Part shown: piece by piece, positions 10,263 to 18,986 of the stretch
Position numbering within the stretch: position 1 is the first letter of the stretch
How the letters are laid out: each line of letters starts with the position of its first letter
Assembly: GCA_021324815.1 (NCBI GenBank)
Contig: JAJPIJ010000011.1
Coordinates: 1-36,698, forward strand
Length of the DNA stretch: 36,698 nt
Origin: Gammaproteobacteria bacterium
Lineage (GTDB): Bacteria; Pseudomonadota; Gammaproteobacteria; JAJPIJ01
Direction: 5' to 3'
The notes under the pieces: generated by a model
What the model was told of the DNA's origin: nothing
What the model saw: only the letters and a program-made list of their open reading frames with translations
The model's database searches: none
Position numbers and translations under genes: made by a program

Positions 10263-11024
10263 ATGCGCCAATCGACCCGGCGATCGGCAAATCAAAACTC
10301 CCTGCTGCGCGATGCCGGGCGCCATGAGCCGTTGATTTTATTGCTCGCCGGCGCGGTGCTGCTGATCGTCTCCGGCATCGCGCCGCACGATCGGCTGACG
10401 TGGTGGCTGGAGACCCTGCCCATTTTCATCATCGTGCCGATCCTGATCGCCACCGGCCGCGAGTTTCCCTTCACGCCCCTGGCCTACCGGCTGATGTTTT
10501 TGCACGCCATCGTGCTCATGACCGGGGGGCACTACACCTATGCGCAGGTGCCGCTGGGCTTCTGGATGGAACAGTGGTTCGACTTCAGCCGCAATAATTT
10601 CGACCGCATCGGCCACTTCATGCAGGGCTTCGTGCCGGCCATCGCGGTGCGCGAAATCCTGCTGCGCCGCTCGCCGCTGTTTCCGGGACGCTGGCTGTTC
10701 ACGCTGGTGACGGCGACCTGTCTTGCCGTCAGCGCCGCTTATGAATTGCTCGAATGGGCGGCGGCAGTGACTCTGGGTCAGGCCGCAAGCGCCTTCCTCG
10801 GCACGCAGGGCGATCCGTGGGACACGCAGTGGGACATGCTCTTTGCCCTGATCGGCGCGCTGATCTCGCAGCTCCTGCTCTCGCGAATCCACAACCGGCA
10901 GATTTACAACCTCGCCCTGACCCCCCGATTGCTCACCTCGAAATATTCCCACACCGCCCTGCGGCGCCTGCGCCGCCTGCTCATCCGCGCCGGCATCAAC
11001 GTTTACCGCCTGCACCTGGGATAG
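10263..11024 (+). CDS. DUF2238 (YjdF-like) inner-membrane protein
   Basis: A multipass inner-membrane protein of 253 residues, function unknown. It has several hydrophobic helices (PLILLLAGAVLLIVSGIA, ETLPIFIIVPILIATG, RLMFLHAIVLMTGGHYTYA, and others). The family signature residues are FDRIGHFMQGFVPAIAVREILLR, AYELLEWAAAV and FLGTQGDPWDTQWDMLFALIGA, rich in conserved acidic and histidine positions. After RIHNRQI it has a basic C-terminal extension of about 40 residues. It sits alone on plus between minus-strand lolA and ftsK, interrupting the usual ftsK-lolA adjacency. AGGA lies close before the ATG. Confidence 0.85.
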   Translation: MRQSTRRSANQNSLLRDAGRHEPLILLLAGAVLLIVSGIAPHDRLTWWLETLPIFIIVPILIATGREFPFTPLAYRLMFLHAIVLMTGGHYTYAQVPLGFWMEQWFDFSRNNFDRIGHFMQGFVPAIAVREILLRRSPLFPGRWLFTLVTATCLAVSAAYELLEWAAAVTLGQAASAFLGTQGDPWDTQWDMLFALIGALISQLLLSRIHNRQIYNLALTPRLLTSKYSHTALRRLRRLLIRAGINVYRLHLG

Positions 11025-11054
11025 AACTCGTTGCCAGAATATCGTCCGCTCCAA

Positions 11055-11110
11055 GGCATCGAAGATGCGGAGCGAAAGCCGCTCATGGTTCGATGCCCCG
11101 CCCGAGCGGG
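11055..11110. terminator. Two hairpins in the convergent DUF2238/ftsK gap
   Basis: GGCATCGAA (11055-11063) pairs perfectly with TTCGATGCC (11089-11097), with an inner GCGG/CCGC stem (11067-11070 and 11079-11082). It is followed at once by CCCGC-CCGA-GCGGG (11097-11110). They fill the gap between the DUF2238 stop and the ftsK stop, so a two-way terminator is likely, although no T-run follows. Confidence 0.45.
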
Positions 11111-11116
11111 CCGGCC

Positions 11117-13432
11117 TCACGAAACCTTCGGCGGCGGAGGGGCCAGAACTTCGCGGCTGCCATTGGACTGCAACGCGCCGACGATGCCGGCGCGCTCCAT
11201 GTCCTCCACCAGCCGCGCGGCGCGGTTGTATCCGATCTTGAGCCGCCGCTGCACGCCGGAGACCGAGGCGCGCCGTGTTTCCGTCACGATGCGCACGGCT
11301 TGATCGTACAGATCGTCCTTTTCACCGCCGCCGCCATTGGTGTACCCCTGCGCCTCGGCGCCCGCCGCCTCCTCTTCTTCGAGATCGCCCAGCACGATGG
11401 CCTCGATGTATTCCGGCTTGCCGGAGCGCTTGAGCCGATCCACCACCTTGTGCACCTCCTGGTCGGAGACGAAGGCGCCGTGCACGCGCGTGGGCAGGCC
11501 GACGCCGGGCGGCAGATAGAGCATGTCGCCGTGGCCGAGCAGGTTCTCGGCGCCCATTTGATCGAGGATGGTGCGCGAATCCACCCGCGAGGACACCTGG
11601 AACGCAATGCGGCTGGGGATGTTGGCCTTGATCAAGCCGGTGATCACGTCGACGGAGGGGCGCTGCGTCGCCAGGATCAGATGAATGCCGGAGGCGCGCG
11701 CCTTCTGCGCCAGCCGCGCAATCAACTCCTCCACCTTCTTGCCGACGGTCATCATCATGTCGGCCAGTTCGTCGACGATGACGACGATGTAGGGCAGCGG
11801 TTTCAACACCGGCGCGGCCTCGCCGCCGCCCGCCGGGTCGGGCTGGTACAGCGGGTCATGCAGCGGCTGGCCGCTCCTGGCGGCGTCCTCCACCTTGCGG
11901 TTGTAGCCGCTGACGTTGCGCACGCCCAGCGCCGCCATCAGCCGGTAGCGGCGTTCCATCTCGTTGACGCACCAGCGCAGCGCGTTGGCGGCCTCCTTCA
12001 TGTCCGTCACCACCGGCGCCAGCAGCGGCGGGATGCCTTCATAGACGGACAGCTCCAGCATCTTGGGGTCAATCATGATGAGTCGCGTCTGCACCGCCGT
12101 GGTTTTGTAGAGCAGGCTCAAGACCATGGCGTTCAAGGCGACGGATTTGCCCGACCCCGTCGTGCCCGCCACCAGCAGGTGGGGCATGCGCGCTAGATCG
12201 ACCACCACCGGCTTGCCGCCGATGTCCTTGCCCAGCGCCAGCGTCAGGGGCGACGCGCTTTCCTCGTATTCTCGCGAGCTCAGGATTTCGGAGAGCGTGA
12301 CCAGTTCGCGCTGGGCGTTGGGGATCTCCAGGCCGATGACGGACTTGCCGGGAATCACCTCCACCACGCGCACGCTGACGGTGGACAGCGAACGGGCCAG
12401 GTCCTTGGACAGGTTGCTGATGCGGCTGGCCTTGACGCCGGGCGCGGGCTGCAGCTCGAAGCGCGTGATCACCGGGCCGGGATGGACGGCGACCACCTGC
12501 GCCTCGACGCCGAAATCCTTGAGCTTCAATTCCACCTGCCGCGACATCGCCTCCAGCGCCTCGGTGGAATAGCCACCCTTGGGAGGCGGCGGCCGATCCA
12601 GAAGATCAAGCGACGGCAGTTCGGAGGGCGCCAGCGGCGTGTCGAACAACTTCTCCTGCCTGGACCTGACCGCTCGCTTGCTGACCTCGGGGGTCAGCAC
12701 CGGCACCTCGATCTTGGGTTTGGGACGGCTGACGACCCGTTCGATCTCCTCCTTGACGTGACTCTCACGTTCGCGTTTGGCCCGCTGTCCGGCGACATAA
12801 TCCACCAGGATTTCAAACAGCCGCTGCAACATGTCCGCCAGACCCAGGGTGTGGCGTCCGACGGTCTCCATCAGCCACAGCCAGGACAGGCCGGTCAGCA
12901 GGGTGACGCCGGTGAGAAACAGGGCCAGCATCAGCAGAATGCCGCCGCGGGCGCCAAAAATGGCGAGGCAGGCCTTGCCCACCACGTCACCCAGGATGCC
13001 GCCTCCCGTCTGCTGGGGAGGGACGCCGCGCAGATTCGCCCATAACAGGCCGCAACCCATGACGACGGTGAGCAGAAAACCCACGATGCGGGCGGTGATG
13101 TGGAAGTAATCGAACTCGCGCGGCTTGAATTCCAGCCGGTACACGCGCCACGCCGCGCCGGCGATGATGAGCGGAAAGAGATAGGCCGTGTAACCAAACA
13201 GGTAAAGCACCCAGTCCGCCACATAGGCGCCGACGATGCCGCCTTGGTTGTGGATGCGGCCCGCGCCACCGGCGTGCGACCAGCCCGGATCGTCCGGGCT
13301 GTGCGTCAACAATGCCAGCAACAGGAACAGGGCCACCGCGGCCAGCACGATGAGCCCGCCCTCGCGCAAGCGTCTGGCCAGATGCAACGTGACCGGCTGG
13401 GAGGACTGAGTCTTGCGTACGGCTTGCGCCAA
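11117..13432 (-). CDS. ftsK: DNA translocase FtsK
   Basis: Septum-anchored DNA pump that clears and aligns chromosome termini during division. The protein has 771 residues. The N-terminal 190 residues hold the membrane anchor helices ([20 protein letters not shown] and others). A short charged linker of about 90 residues follows, far shorter than in E. coli. The motor has Walker [17 protein letters not shown], Walker [15 protein letters not shown] and [15 protein letters not shown]. The C-terminal gamma winged helix, which reads KOPS sites, is [20 protein letters not shown] with [14 protein letters not shown]. The short-linker form resembles SpoIIIE-type lengths. It is the first gene of its minus-strand group. 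Confidence 0.97.
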   Translation of the reverse strand: MAQAVRKTQSSQPVTLHLARRLREGGLIVLAAVALFLLLALLTHSPDDPGWSHAGGAGRIHNQGGIVGAYVADWVLYLFGYTAYLFPLIIAGAAWRVYRLEFKPREFDYFHITARIVGFLLTVVMGCGLLWANLRGVPPQQTGGGILGDVVGKACLAIFGARGGILLMLALFLTGVTLLTGLSWLWLMETVGRHTLGLADMLQRLFEILVDYVAGQRAKRERESHVKEEIERVVSRPKPKIEVPVLTPEVSKRAVRSRQEKLFDTPLAPSELPSLDLLDRPPPPKGGYSTEALEAMSRQVELKLKDFGVEAQVVAVHPGPVITRFELQPAPGVKASRISNLSKDLARSLSTVSVRVVEVIPGKSVIGLEIPNAQRELVTLSEILSSREYEESASPLTLALGKDIGGKPVVVDLARMPHLLVAGTTGSGKSVALNAMVLSLLYKTTAVQTRLIMIDPKMLELSVYEGIPPLLAPVVTDMKEAANALRWCVNEMERRYRLMAALGVRNVSGYNRKVEDAARSGQPLHDPLYQPDPAGGGEAAPVLKPLPYIVVIVDELADMMMTVGKKVEELIARLAQKARASGIHLILATQRPSVDVITGLIKANIPSRIAFQVSSRVDSRTILDQMGAENLLGHGDMLYLPPGVGLPTRVHGAFVSDQEVHKVVDRLKRSGKPEYIEAIVLGDLEEEEAAGAEAQGYTNGGGGEKDDLYDQAVRIVTETRRASVSGVQRRLKIGYNRAARLVEDMERAGIVGALQSNGSREVLAPPPPKVS

Positions 13433-13537
13433 GTAAGCTAATCCTGTTTAATTAAAATATAATATAACACTATGAATTCAGTTAACTATAAACCGTAACA
13501 TAAAGTACTTTATATTTCGACGGCGGCCGCCGCCTCA
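13433..13537. promoter_or_regulatory. AT-rich divergent intergenic region, ftsK promoter candidate
   Basis: This is a conspicuous AT-rich island in GC-rich surroundings, between divergent ftsK and the metallophosphoesterase gene. On the minus strand TTAACT (13485-13480) and TATATT (13461-13456) are 18 bases apart, a plausible promoter for ftsK. No protein-binding site is recognised. Confidence 0.4.
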
Positions 13538-13564
13538 TTGCTACTCATTCACGCCTCTCCCCGC

Positions 13565-14293
13565 ATGCGCATTCAATTCTTCTCCGACATCCACCTGGAA
13601 TTCGGACCGCTGGTGTTCCGGGAGGCGGACGCGGAGGTGATCGTCGCGGCGGGTGACATCGGTCTGGGCATGGATGGCTTGCGCTGGCTGCAGGCCGCCA
13701 CTGTGCCAGTGATCTACGTGGCCGGCAATCACGAATATTACAGCGCCGACATGCCCGGCCTGCTGGATCAACTGCGCGCGGAAGGTCGTGGCAATCCCGT
13801 GCATTTTCTGGAAAATGATGAGGTCATCATCGACGGCGTGCGTTTTCTGGGCACGACGCTGTGGACGGATTTCAATGGCGGCGATCAGGTGCTCCTCAGC
13901 AAATCTCGGTTGCAGATGAACGACTACTGGCAGATCGGCAATGGCCGCGAACGCCTGCTGCCGGAGGACACCTGGCGTGTCCATCACGAGGCGCGGCGCT
14001 GGCTCATGGCGCGGCTGGCGGAGCCATTCCAGGGCAAAACCGTCGTGGTGACGCATCACGCCCCCAGCCTGCGCAGCTGGCACGGCGAACGGGACTCGCC
14101 CTTTCTGCACATCTACTGCAGTGACATGGACGGTGAATTGCGTGACAGTGGCGCGGCGCTCTGGATTCACGGCCACATTCACCACCACAACGACTACGCC
14201 ATCGGGCGGACGCGGGTGGTCAGCAACACCCGGGGTTATGCCGGGGTGCAGGACATCGACGGCTTTGATCTCTGCAAGGTGGTTGAAATCTAG
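13565..14293 (+). CDS. Calcineurin-like metallophosphoesterase
   Basis: A 242-residue cytoplasmic phosphoesterase with the complete metal-binding set: D8-x-H10 (FFSDIHLEF), G-D31 (AAGDIG), G-N55-H56-E (AGNHEYY), a downstream VVTHHAPS and C-terminal WIHGHIHHHNDY. The substrate cannot be inferred. I chose ATG at 13565 because the protein then begins directly with the first strand MRIQFFSDIH; a TTG at 13538 would add nine residues without support. Its stop overlaps the convergent DUF1820 stop at a shared CTAG. Confidence 0.9.
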   Translation: MRIQFFSDIHLEFGPLVFREADAEVIVAAGDIGLGMDGLRWLQAATVPVIYVAGNHEYYSADMPGLLDQLRAEGRGNPVHFLENDEVIIDGVRFLGTTLWTDFNGGDQVLLSKSRLQMNDYWQIGNGRERLLPEDTWRVHHEARRWLMARLAEPFQGKTVVVTHHAPSLRSWHGERDSPFLHIYCSDMDGELRDSGAALWIHGHIHHHNDYAIGRTRVVSNTRGYAGVQDIDGFDLCKVVEI

Positions 14294-14622
14294 GTTTTCC
14301 TGCCATCGCCCTGCGTATACACCGGGAAGGGGGTGATGTTGGACGCGGCGCCCGCCATGGCTGTGATCTTGCCGTGGCCCTGCTTTTCAACCTCGTCGAT
14401 GCGGATGATGGAATGGATCGGTAGAAAGGTCCGCATCACGCCCTTGAACTCCGTTTTCAGGTGCTCCTCGGAGGGATCCAGCACCACGGTGGATTTCTCG
14501 CCGAACAGGAGCTTCTCAATCTCGACAAAACCCATCATGCCGCTTTGGTGCACGCTGCGGGCGAAAACCTCGTAGACCTTGCCCTGGTTGTGAAAGATGA
14601 CCTTGTAGATGGGTTTGGCCAC
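14290..14622 (-). CDS. DUF1820 family protein
   Basis: A 110-residue cytoplasmic protein of unknown function, conserved in Gammaproteobacteria. It begins MAKPIYKVIFHNQGKVYEVFAR and includes GMMGFVEIEKLLFGEKSTVVLDPSEEHLK and FLPIHSIIRIDEVEKQG, the usual pattern. It has no signal peptide, membrane segment or enzyme motif. The start is GTG at 14622 with AGG nine bases upstream; the leader holds the tandem repeat GATTTCAG-GATTTCAG. The 3' end overlaps the metallophosphoesterase stop. Confidence 0.85.
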   Translation of the reverse strand: MAKPIYKVIFHNQGKVYEVFARSVHQSGMMGFVEIEKLLFGEKSTVVLDPSEEHLKTEFKGVMRTFLPIHSIIRIDEVEKQGHGKITAMAGAASNITPFPVYTQGDGRKT

Positions 14623-14719
14623 GTGTATCGCCTGAAATCCTGAAATCCGTCGAAGCTGTTATCGTAGCATGGGAGCCGGCGCTCATTAAGAGCATATTCA
14701 GCCCCGGCGATATAGAATA

Positions 14720-14741
14720 AAACGGCTTTTAAAAGCCGTTT
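14720..14741. repeat. Perfect 22-bp palindrome in divergent promoter region
   Basis: The half-sites AAACGGCTTTT and AAAAGCCGTTT meet with no spacer, so both strands read the same. It lies between the divergent DUF1820 and glycine-zipper genes, downstream of a TATAGAAT box. It may be a dimeric-regulator operator or a leader hairpin; the minus strand continues into TTTTATT, as a terminator would. Confidence 0.6.
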
Positions 14742-14824
14742 CAGGAGCCGGTCAAATCGGCCCTGGGTCGCCGAATGCCGGCGGCTGGTCTATGCTTGAG
14801 GATATAAATGACGAGGTGCCGTTC

Positions 14825-15322
14825 ATGTTGAGGATACTTTCGCTGGTGACGATGTGCGGTTTTCTGCTGGTTTCATCCCCCGTCCGCGCCGAGTGCAATT
14901 CGCAGCAAACCGGCGGCGGCGAGGTGGTCGGCACTCTGCTGGGCGCGGCGGTGGGCGGCCTGATCGGATCGCAGATCGGCAAGGGCACGGGCAACAAGGT
15001 CGCCATCGGCGCCGGCGTGCTGGCCGGCGGCCTGCTGGGCAACAAGCTTGGCGCGCAACTGGACTGCAGGGACCAGGAATATCACGCCAGCACCGCCCAG
15101 AATTCCTTCGAGACACAGAAGACGGGCACCACCAGCACCTGGGTGAATCCCGACACCGGCCACAGCGGATCAGTGACGCCGACGCGCACCTACCAATCCG
15201 ATGACGGCACCCCCTGCCGTGAATTCACGCAGACCATCGAAGTCAACGGCCAGAAACAGACCGGCTACGGCACCGCCTGCCGCCAGTCCGACGGCAGTTG
15301 GAAGATCGTCAGCAGCAATTGA
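14825..15322 (+). CDS. Glycine-zipper envelope protein (17-kDa surface antigen-like)
   Basis: A secreted protein of 165 residues. A Sec signal peptide (MLRILSLVTMCGFLLVSSPVRA, predicted cut before ECNSQQ) leads to a glycine-zipper 2TM segment, GGGEVVGTLLGAAVGGLIGS through AGGLLGNKLGAQLD. A C-terminal beta domain follows with YQSDDGTPCREFTQTI and GTACRQSDGSWKIV, as in 17-kDa antigen-like proteins. Mature cysteines could form disulfides. The ATG at 14825 follows GAGG; an upstream in-frame ATG at 14792 would spoil the signal peptide. Probable location is the outer membrane or periplasm; function unknown. Confidence 0.85.
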   Translation: MLRILSLVTMCGFLLVSSPVRAECNSQQTGGGEVVGTLLGAAVGGLIGSQIGKGTGNKVAIGAGVLAGGLLGNKLGAQLDCRDQEYHASTAQNSFETQKTGTTSTWVNPDTGHSGSVTPTRTYQSDDGTPCREFTQTIEVNGQKQTGYGTACRQSDGSWKIVSSN

Positions 15323-15338
15323 GTCAAGCCCTGAACAG

Positions 15339-15357
15339 GAAGTCCATCCCGGACTTC
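15339..15357. terminator. Hairpin in convergent gap (glycine-zipper gene / apbE)
   Basis: GAAGTCC-ATCCC-GGACTTC is a perfect 7-bp stem 17 bases after the glycine-zipper stop. No T-run follows, so an intrinsic terminator is only possible. The rest of this 152-base gap is unassigned. Confidence 0.35.
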
Positions 15358-15474
15358 GCCGGGCCCGGCCGGCATAAAAGCGGTTTTGCCAGCCCCCGAT
15401 TTTCAATGACTGCCCGCCATGGAAAATAATGGCGCATCCCCGCGCCACTGCAAACTCCGCTTTTTCCGGATTCC

Positions 15475-16563
15475 TTATTCCCGGGGTTCCCCTGGCCGCA
15501 AGTACGGTTCGAATTGCGGCGTCGCAAGCACTTCGAAACCATTCCGAGCGGATTCGGCGCGGACGACAAACAACACCGGCATCTTCAACCTCAAAGCCAG
15601 GGCCCGGCCACGCGCCGGCCCCATGGCCATGAGCGCGGTGTCCCAGGCGTCCGCCGTGACCGCGTTCGGCGCAATCACCGACACCGAGGTCAACGCATGC
15701 GTGATCGGCCGTCCCGTCGCCGGATCGAGGATGTGAGAATAGCGCCGGCCTTCCTGGTCAAAATATTCGCGATAGTCGCCGGCAGTGGACAAACCGCCCG
15801 TCGTCAGCTCGACCACCCGCAAGGCCTCGCGATTCGTCTTCAGCGGCTTTTCTATCGCCACGCGCCAGGCGCCGCCCCCCGGCCGCTGCCCCCGCGCCCG
15901 CACCGCCCCGCCCAGCTCGACGAGGTAATCCCGGATGCCGGCGCGATCGAGCGCCGCGGCGATGCGATCCACGGTGTATCCCGGCCCCAGGGAATTCACG
16001 TCGATTCGCAACCCGGGGATGTCCTTGCGCAGCGCCGGCGGATCGCGCCGGCTGTGGAGATGGCCGTAACCCACCCGCTCGCGTGCGCGTTCAATCTCCG
16101 CCTCCGTCGGCACGCGGAACGCATGCGCCTGCGGCCCGAAATCCCATAACTCGGTCAGCGGCGCCACCGTGATGTCGTAGGCGCCGGCGGTCTCAAGGCT
16201 GACCTGCAGCGCGACGTCCACCACCTCCCGCAGCTCGGCGGACACGGGAAACCAGTCCGTCGTCCGGCTGGCGTTGAAGCGCGACAGATCGGAGTCAGGT
16301 CGCCAGGCGGATAATTCCCGATCGATTCGCGCAAGCACGGCCCCGATCTCGCGCTGCAGGGCCTCCCGCGGCAGGGGCTCGCGCGGCTGCACCAGCTTGA
16401 CGTGGTAGGTCGTGCCCTCGGCCGTGCCACTGAAGGTTTCAACCGCCGGCGGGGATCGATCGCAGGACTGGATGGCAAGGCTTGACGCCAGAATCGCCGC
16501 CGCATGCCTGAACCGGCGGCGCCAATTGCGGTCAGAGACGGTACAATCTTCAGCGTGTGCCAT
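15475..16563 (-). CDS. apbE: FAD:protein FMN transferase ApbE
   Basis: Periplasmic enzyme that attaches FMN covalently to threonine in partner flavoproteins such as Nqr/Rnf subunits. The 362-residue protein has a basic N-terminus, a hydrophobic stretch and a possible lipobox ending AIQSC34, so it is likely a lipoprotein. Core motifs are TAEGTTYHVKL, LSAWRPDSDLSRFN, LRIDVNSLGPGYTVDRIA, YLVELGGAVRARG, GGLSTAGDYREYF, YSHILDPATGRPI and the metal/FAD region VTADAWDTALMAMG. It diverges from the moxR gene 38 bases away. Its target flavoprotein is not in this window. Confidence 0.95.
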   Translation of the reverse strand: MAHAEDCTVSDRNWRRRFRHAAAILASSLAIQSCDRSPPAVETFSGTAEGTTYHVKLVQPREPLPREALQREIGAVLARIDRELSAWRPDSDLSRFNASRTTDWFPVSAELREVVDVALQVSLETAGAYDITVAPLTELWDFGPQAHAFRVPTEAEIERARERVGYGHLHSRRDPPALRKDIPGLRIDVNSLGPGYTVDRIAAALDRAGIRDYLVELGGAVRARGQRPGGGAWRVAIEKPLKTNREALRVVELTTGGLSTAGDYREYFDQEGRRYSHILDPATGRPITHALTSVSVIAPNAVTADAWDTALMAMGPARGRALALRLKMPVLFVVRAESARNGFEVLATPQFEPYLRPGEPRE

Positions 16564-16600
16564 TACCTTCAGTCATCCCGGCAAGAAAGGCCTCCCCATC

Positions 16601-17581
16601 ATGAATGACACCGCCACAGGCACCGCCGACGCCATCGGCCGGCTGCGCGGCTACATCCAGAGCCGCATCATCGGCCAGGACAAACTCGTCGACAGCCTGC
16701 TCATCGCCCTGCTCGCCGACGGTCATTTGCTCGTCGAGGGCGCGCCGGGACTGGCCAAGACACGGCTCGTCAAGGTGCTGGCGCAGGGCATTGAGGCCAG
16801 TTTTCACCGCATCCAGTTTACACCCGATCTGCTGCCGGCCGACCTGACCGGCACCGAGGTCTTTCAGCCGCACGACGGCCAGTTCCGTTTCCAGCAGGGA
16901 CCGCTGTTCCAGAATCTCGTGCTCGCCGATGAAATCAACCGCGCGCCGGCCAAGGTGCAATCGGCGTTGCTGGAGGCGATGGCGGAACGGCAGATCACGG
17001 TGGGCCGCACCACCCATGCTTTGCCGGAATTATTCATGGTCATGGCCACGCAAAACCCCCTCGAACAGGAGGGCACCTACCCGCTGCCGGAGGCCCAGCT
17101 CGATCGTTTCCTGCTCTACGTGCGCATAGAACATCCGCATGTCGAGGAGGAGGCGCGCATCCTCGCGCTGGCGCGCAGCGAGGCGATGATGGACGCAAAC
17201 ACGCCGCCTCCGCCGCCCGTCATCCCCCAGCGGGACATCCTGGCCGCCCGCCGCGCCGTCCTGAACGTCCATCTGGCGCCGGCGCTGGAGACCTACCTGC
17301 TGCAGCTGGTGCAGGCCACCCGTCATCCGGGCGCCTATCACGCCGCCTTGCAGCGCTGGTTGCGCCATGGCGCGAGCCCCCGCGCCAGCATCGCGCTGGA
17401 TCGCTGCTCCCGCGTGCTGGCCTGGCTGCGGGGGCGGGACTACGTGACACCCGAGGACATCCAGGCGGTGGCGCCGGACATCCTGCGTCACCGCATTCTG
17501 CTGAGTTATGAGGCGGAGGCGGAGCAGGTGAGCCGCGATCACATCGTCAATGAAATCCTGGCGCGCGTGGGTGTGCCATGA
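16601..17581 (+). CDS. MoxR-family AAA+ ATPase
   Basis: Cytoplasmic AAA+ chaperone-like ATPase, 326 residues. It has Walker A GAPGLAKT (47-54), the pre-sensor TPDLLPADLTGTEVF, Walker B LVLADEINRAPAKVQSALLEAM (106-127), sensor 1 MATQNPLEQEGTYPLPEAQL and the C-terminal lid helices. MoxR proteins work with vWA-domain partners to mature or insert cofactors or protein complexes. It is the first gene of the bat-type operon; its stop overlaps the next start (ATGA). The ATG at 16601 follows AAGAAAGG, whereas the longer frame upstream would overlap apbE. Confidence 0.95.
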   Translation: MNDTATGTADAIGRLRGYIQSRIIGQDKLVDSLLIALLADGHLLVEGAPGLAKTRLVKVLAQGIEASFHRIQFTPDLLPADLTGTEVFQPHDGQFRFQQGPLFQNLVLADEINRAPAKVQSALLEAMAERQITVGRTTHALPELFMVMATQNPLEQEGTYPLPEAQLDRFLLYVRIEHPHVEEEARILALARSEAMMDANTPPPPPVIPQRDILAARRAVLNVHLAPALETYLLQLVQATRHPGAYHAALQRWLRHGASPRASIALDRCSRVLAWLRGRDYVTPEDIQAVAPDILRHRILLSYEAEAEQVSRDHIVNEILARVGVP

Positions 17582-18474
17582 CGATGCCGCCGGCCGCGGT
17601 CCGGTTCGAGGAATTGCTGGCGCTCCGCCACGCGGCCCGCCTGCTGCCGGCGTGGCGGCGGCATCCTCGATCCCTGTCGAGCGGCCAGCGGCTGTCGCCG
17701 TTCAAGGGCCGCGGCATGGAATACGATGAGTCGCGGCCGTATCAAGCCGGCGATGACGCCCGTCGCATGGACTGGCGGGTGACCGCCCGCACCGGCCGCC
17801 CCCACGTCAAGGTGTTCCGCGAGGAGCGCGAACAGCCGGTCTGGCTGTGGGTGGATTACCGCCCCGCCATGTTTTTCGCCACCCGCGGCACGTTCAAAAA
17901 CGTGCTGGCGGCGCGGATCGCCGCGCTGCACGCCTGGCAGGCGCTGGAGCACGGCGACCGCGTCGGTGGCTGGATCGCCGGCGCCCGCGGCGTGCGGGAG
18001 CAAATCCCGCAACGCGGCCGGTCATCGGCATTGATACTGTTTCGTCATCTGGTGCAGGACTCCATCACCGCGGGTGATTCGGCCCGCAAGGTCACGCCGG
18101 ATCTGCGCGCGCAATTCCGGCAGGTGCGTCCCGGCGGCCGGCTGGTGATGGTGAGCGATTTCCGTGATCTTCCCGATCTGGAGGCCGTCGTCGAGACGGT
18201 GTCGCGGCACAGCCAGGTGGTGTTGTGCTTCGTCTACGATCCGCTGGAACAGCGCCTGCCGCCGCCGGGTCGCTATTCCATGACCGACGGCGCGCGCAGG
18301 ATGACGTTGTCGATCCATGACGACGCCTTGACGCGGGCGCATGCCAGGTGGTTTTCCTTGCGCCAGCAACAACTCCTGCAACTCGCCCGGCGCTGCCAGG
18401 CGAGGCTGTATTCCTGCGCCACCACCGACAACCCGCTGCTGGTCCTGCAGGGATTCGAACTGCAGGCGGCCTAG
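17578..18474 (+). CDS. DUF58 domain protein (vWA-like, MoxR partner)
   Basis: A 298-residue cytoplasmic protein of the DUF58 family, which has a von Willebrand A-like fold and almost always sits next to moxR. Signature: LSPFKGRGMEYDESRPYQAGDD, RRMDWRVTARTGRPHVKVFREER and WLWVDYRPAMFF. The MIDAS-like site is degenerate (WVDYRPAM instead of DxSxS). It overlaps moxR by ATGA. It is a presumed adaptor of the MoxR machine; no catalytic residue is evident. Confidence 0.9.
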   Translation: MTMPPAAVRFEELLALRHAARLLPAWRRHPRSLSSGQRLSPFKGRGMEYDESRPYQAGDDARRMDWRVTARTGRPHVKVFREEREQPVWLWVDYRPAMFFATRGTFKNVLAARIAALHAWQALEHGDRVGGWIAGARGVREQIPQRGRSSALILFRHLVQDSITAGDSARKVTPDLRAQFRQVRPGGRLVMVSDFRDLPDLEAVVETVSRHSQVVLCFVYDPLEQRLPPPGRYSMTDGARRMTLSIHDDALTRAHARWFSLRQQQLLQLARRCQARLYSCATTDNPLLVLQGFELQAA

Positions 18475-18485
18475 CCTCCCTGTCG

Positions 18486-18986
18486 ATGGACCCGGAACAA
18501 CTGCCGCTGCGCGACATCCACCTGCCCCCGCCGGTATCGTGGTGGCCGCCGGCGCCGGGTTGGTGGGCCGTGTTGCTGATCCTTCTCGCCACCGGCCTGC
18601 TGGCGCGGCATTTTTACAGGCGGCGCGGCATGGTGCATTGGGATCGCATTGCGGGACGGGAATTGTCGCTGATACGGCGTCGGTACGAAGCCACGCGCGA
18701 TGCGCATATGCTGGTTTGCGCGCTGTCGACGTTATTGCGCCGGGTGTGTATGAGCCTTTATCCCCGCCGGCTGGTGGCTGGACTGACGGGCGAGCGCTGG
18801 CTGGCGTTCCTCGATCAGCAGGCGGGCATGGATGGATTCCAGCATGGGACCGGCCGCCTGCTCGCCAGCGCGCCCTACCAGCCCGTGGCGCCGGCGGATA
18901 CTGAAGCCCTGCTCGACCTGTGCGCGAGCTGGTTGCGCGCAGTCACTGCAAAACCGTCATCTCCACCCCGGCGTCCACATGTTTGA
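18486..18986 (+). CDS. DUF4381 membrane protein of the bat operon
   Basis: A 166-residue protein with one transmembrane helix (APGWWAVLLILLATGLLARHF, about residues 25-45), preceded by a short proline-rich segment LRDIHLPPPVSWWPPAPG. A cytoplasmic helical domain follows (YEATRDAHMLVCALSTLLRRVC, GERWLAFLDQQ). This is the DUF4381 pattern, found between DUF58 and BatA genes. The ATG at 18486 fits the family N-terminus (MDPEQLPLRDIHLP). The 3' end overlaps the BatA-like start by 8 bases. Probably a membrane anchor for the complex. Confidence 0.85.
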   Translation: MDPEQLPLRDIHLPPPVSWWPPAPGWWAVLLILLATGLLARHFYRRRGMVHWDRIAGRELSLIRRRYEATRDAHMLVCALSTLLRRVCMSLYPRRLVAGLTGERWLAFLDQQAGMDGFQHGTGRLLASAPYQPVAPADTEALLDLCASWLRAVTAKPSSPPRRPHV

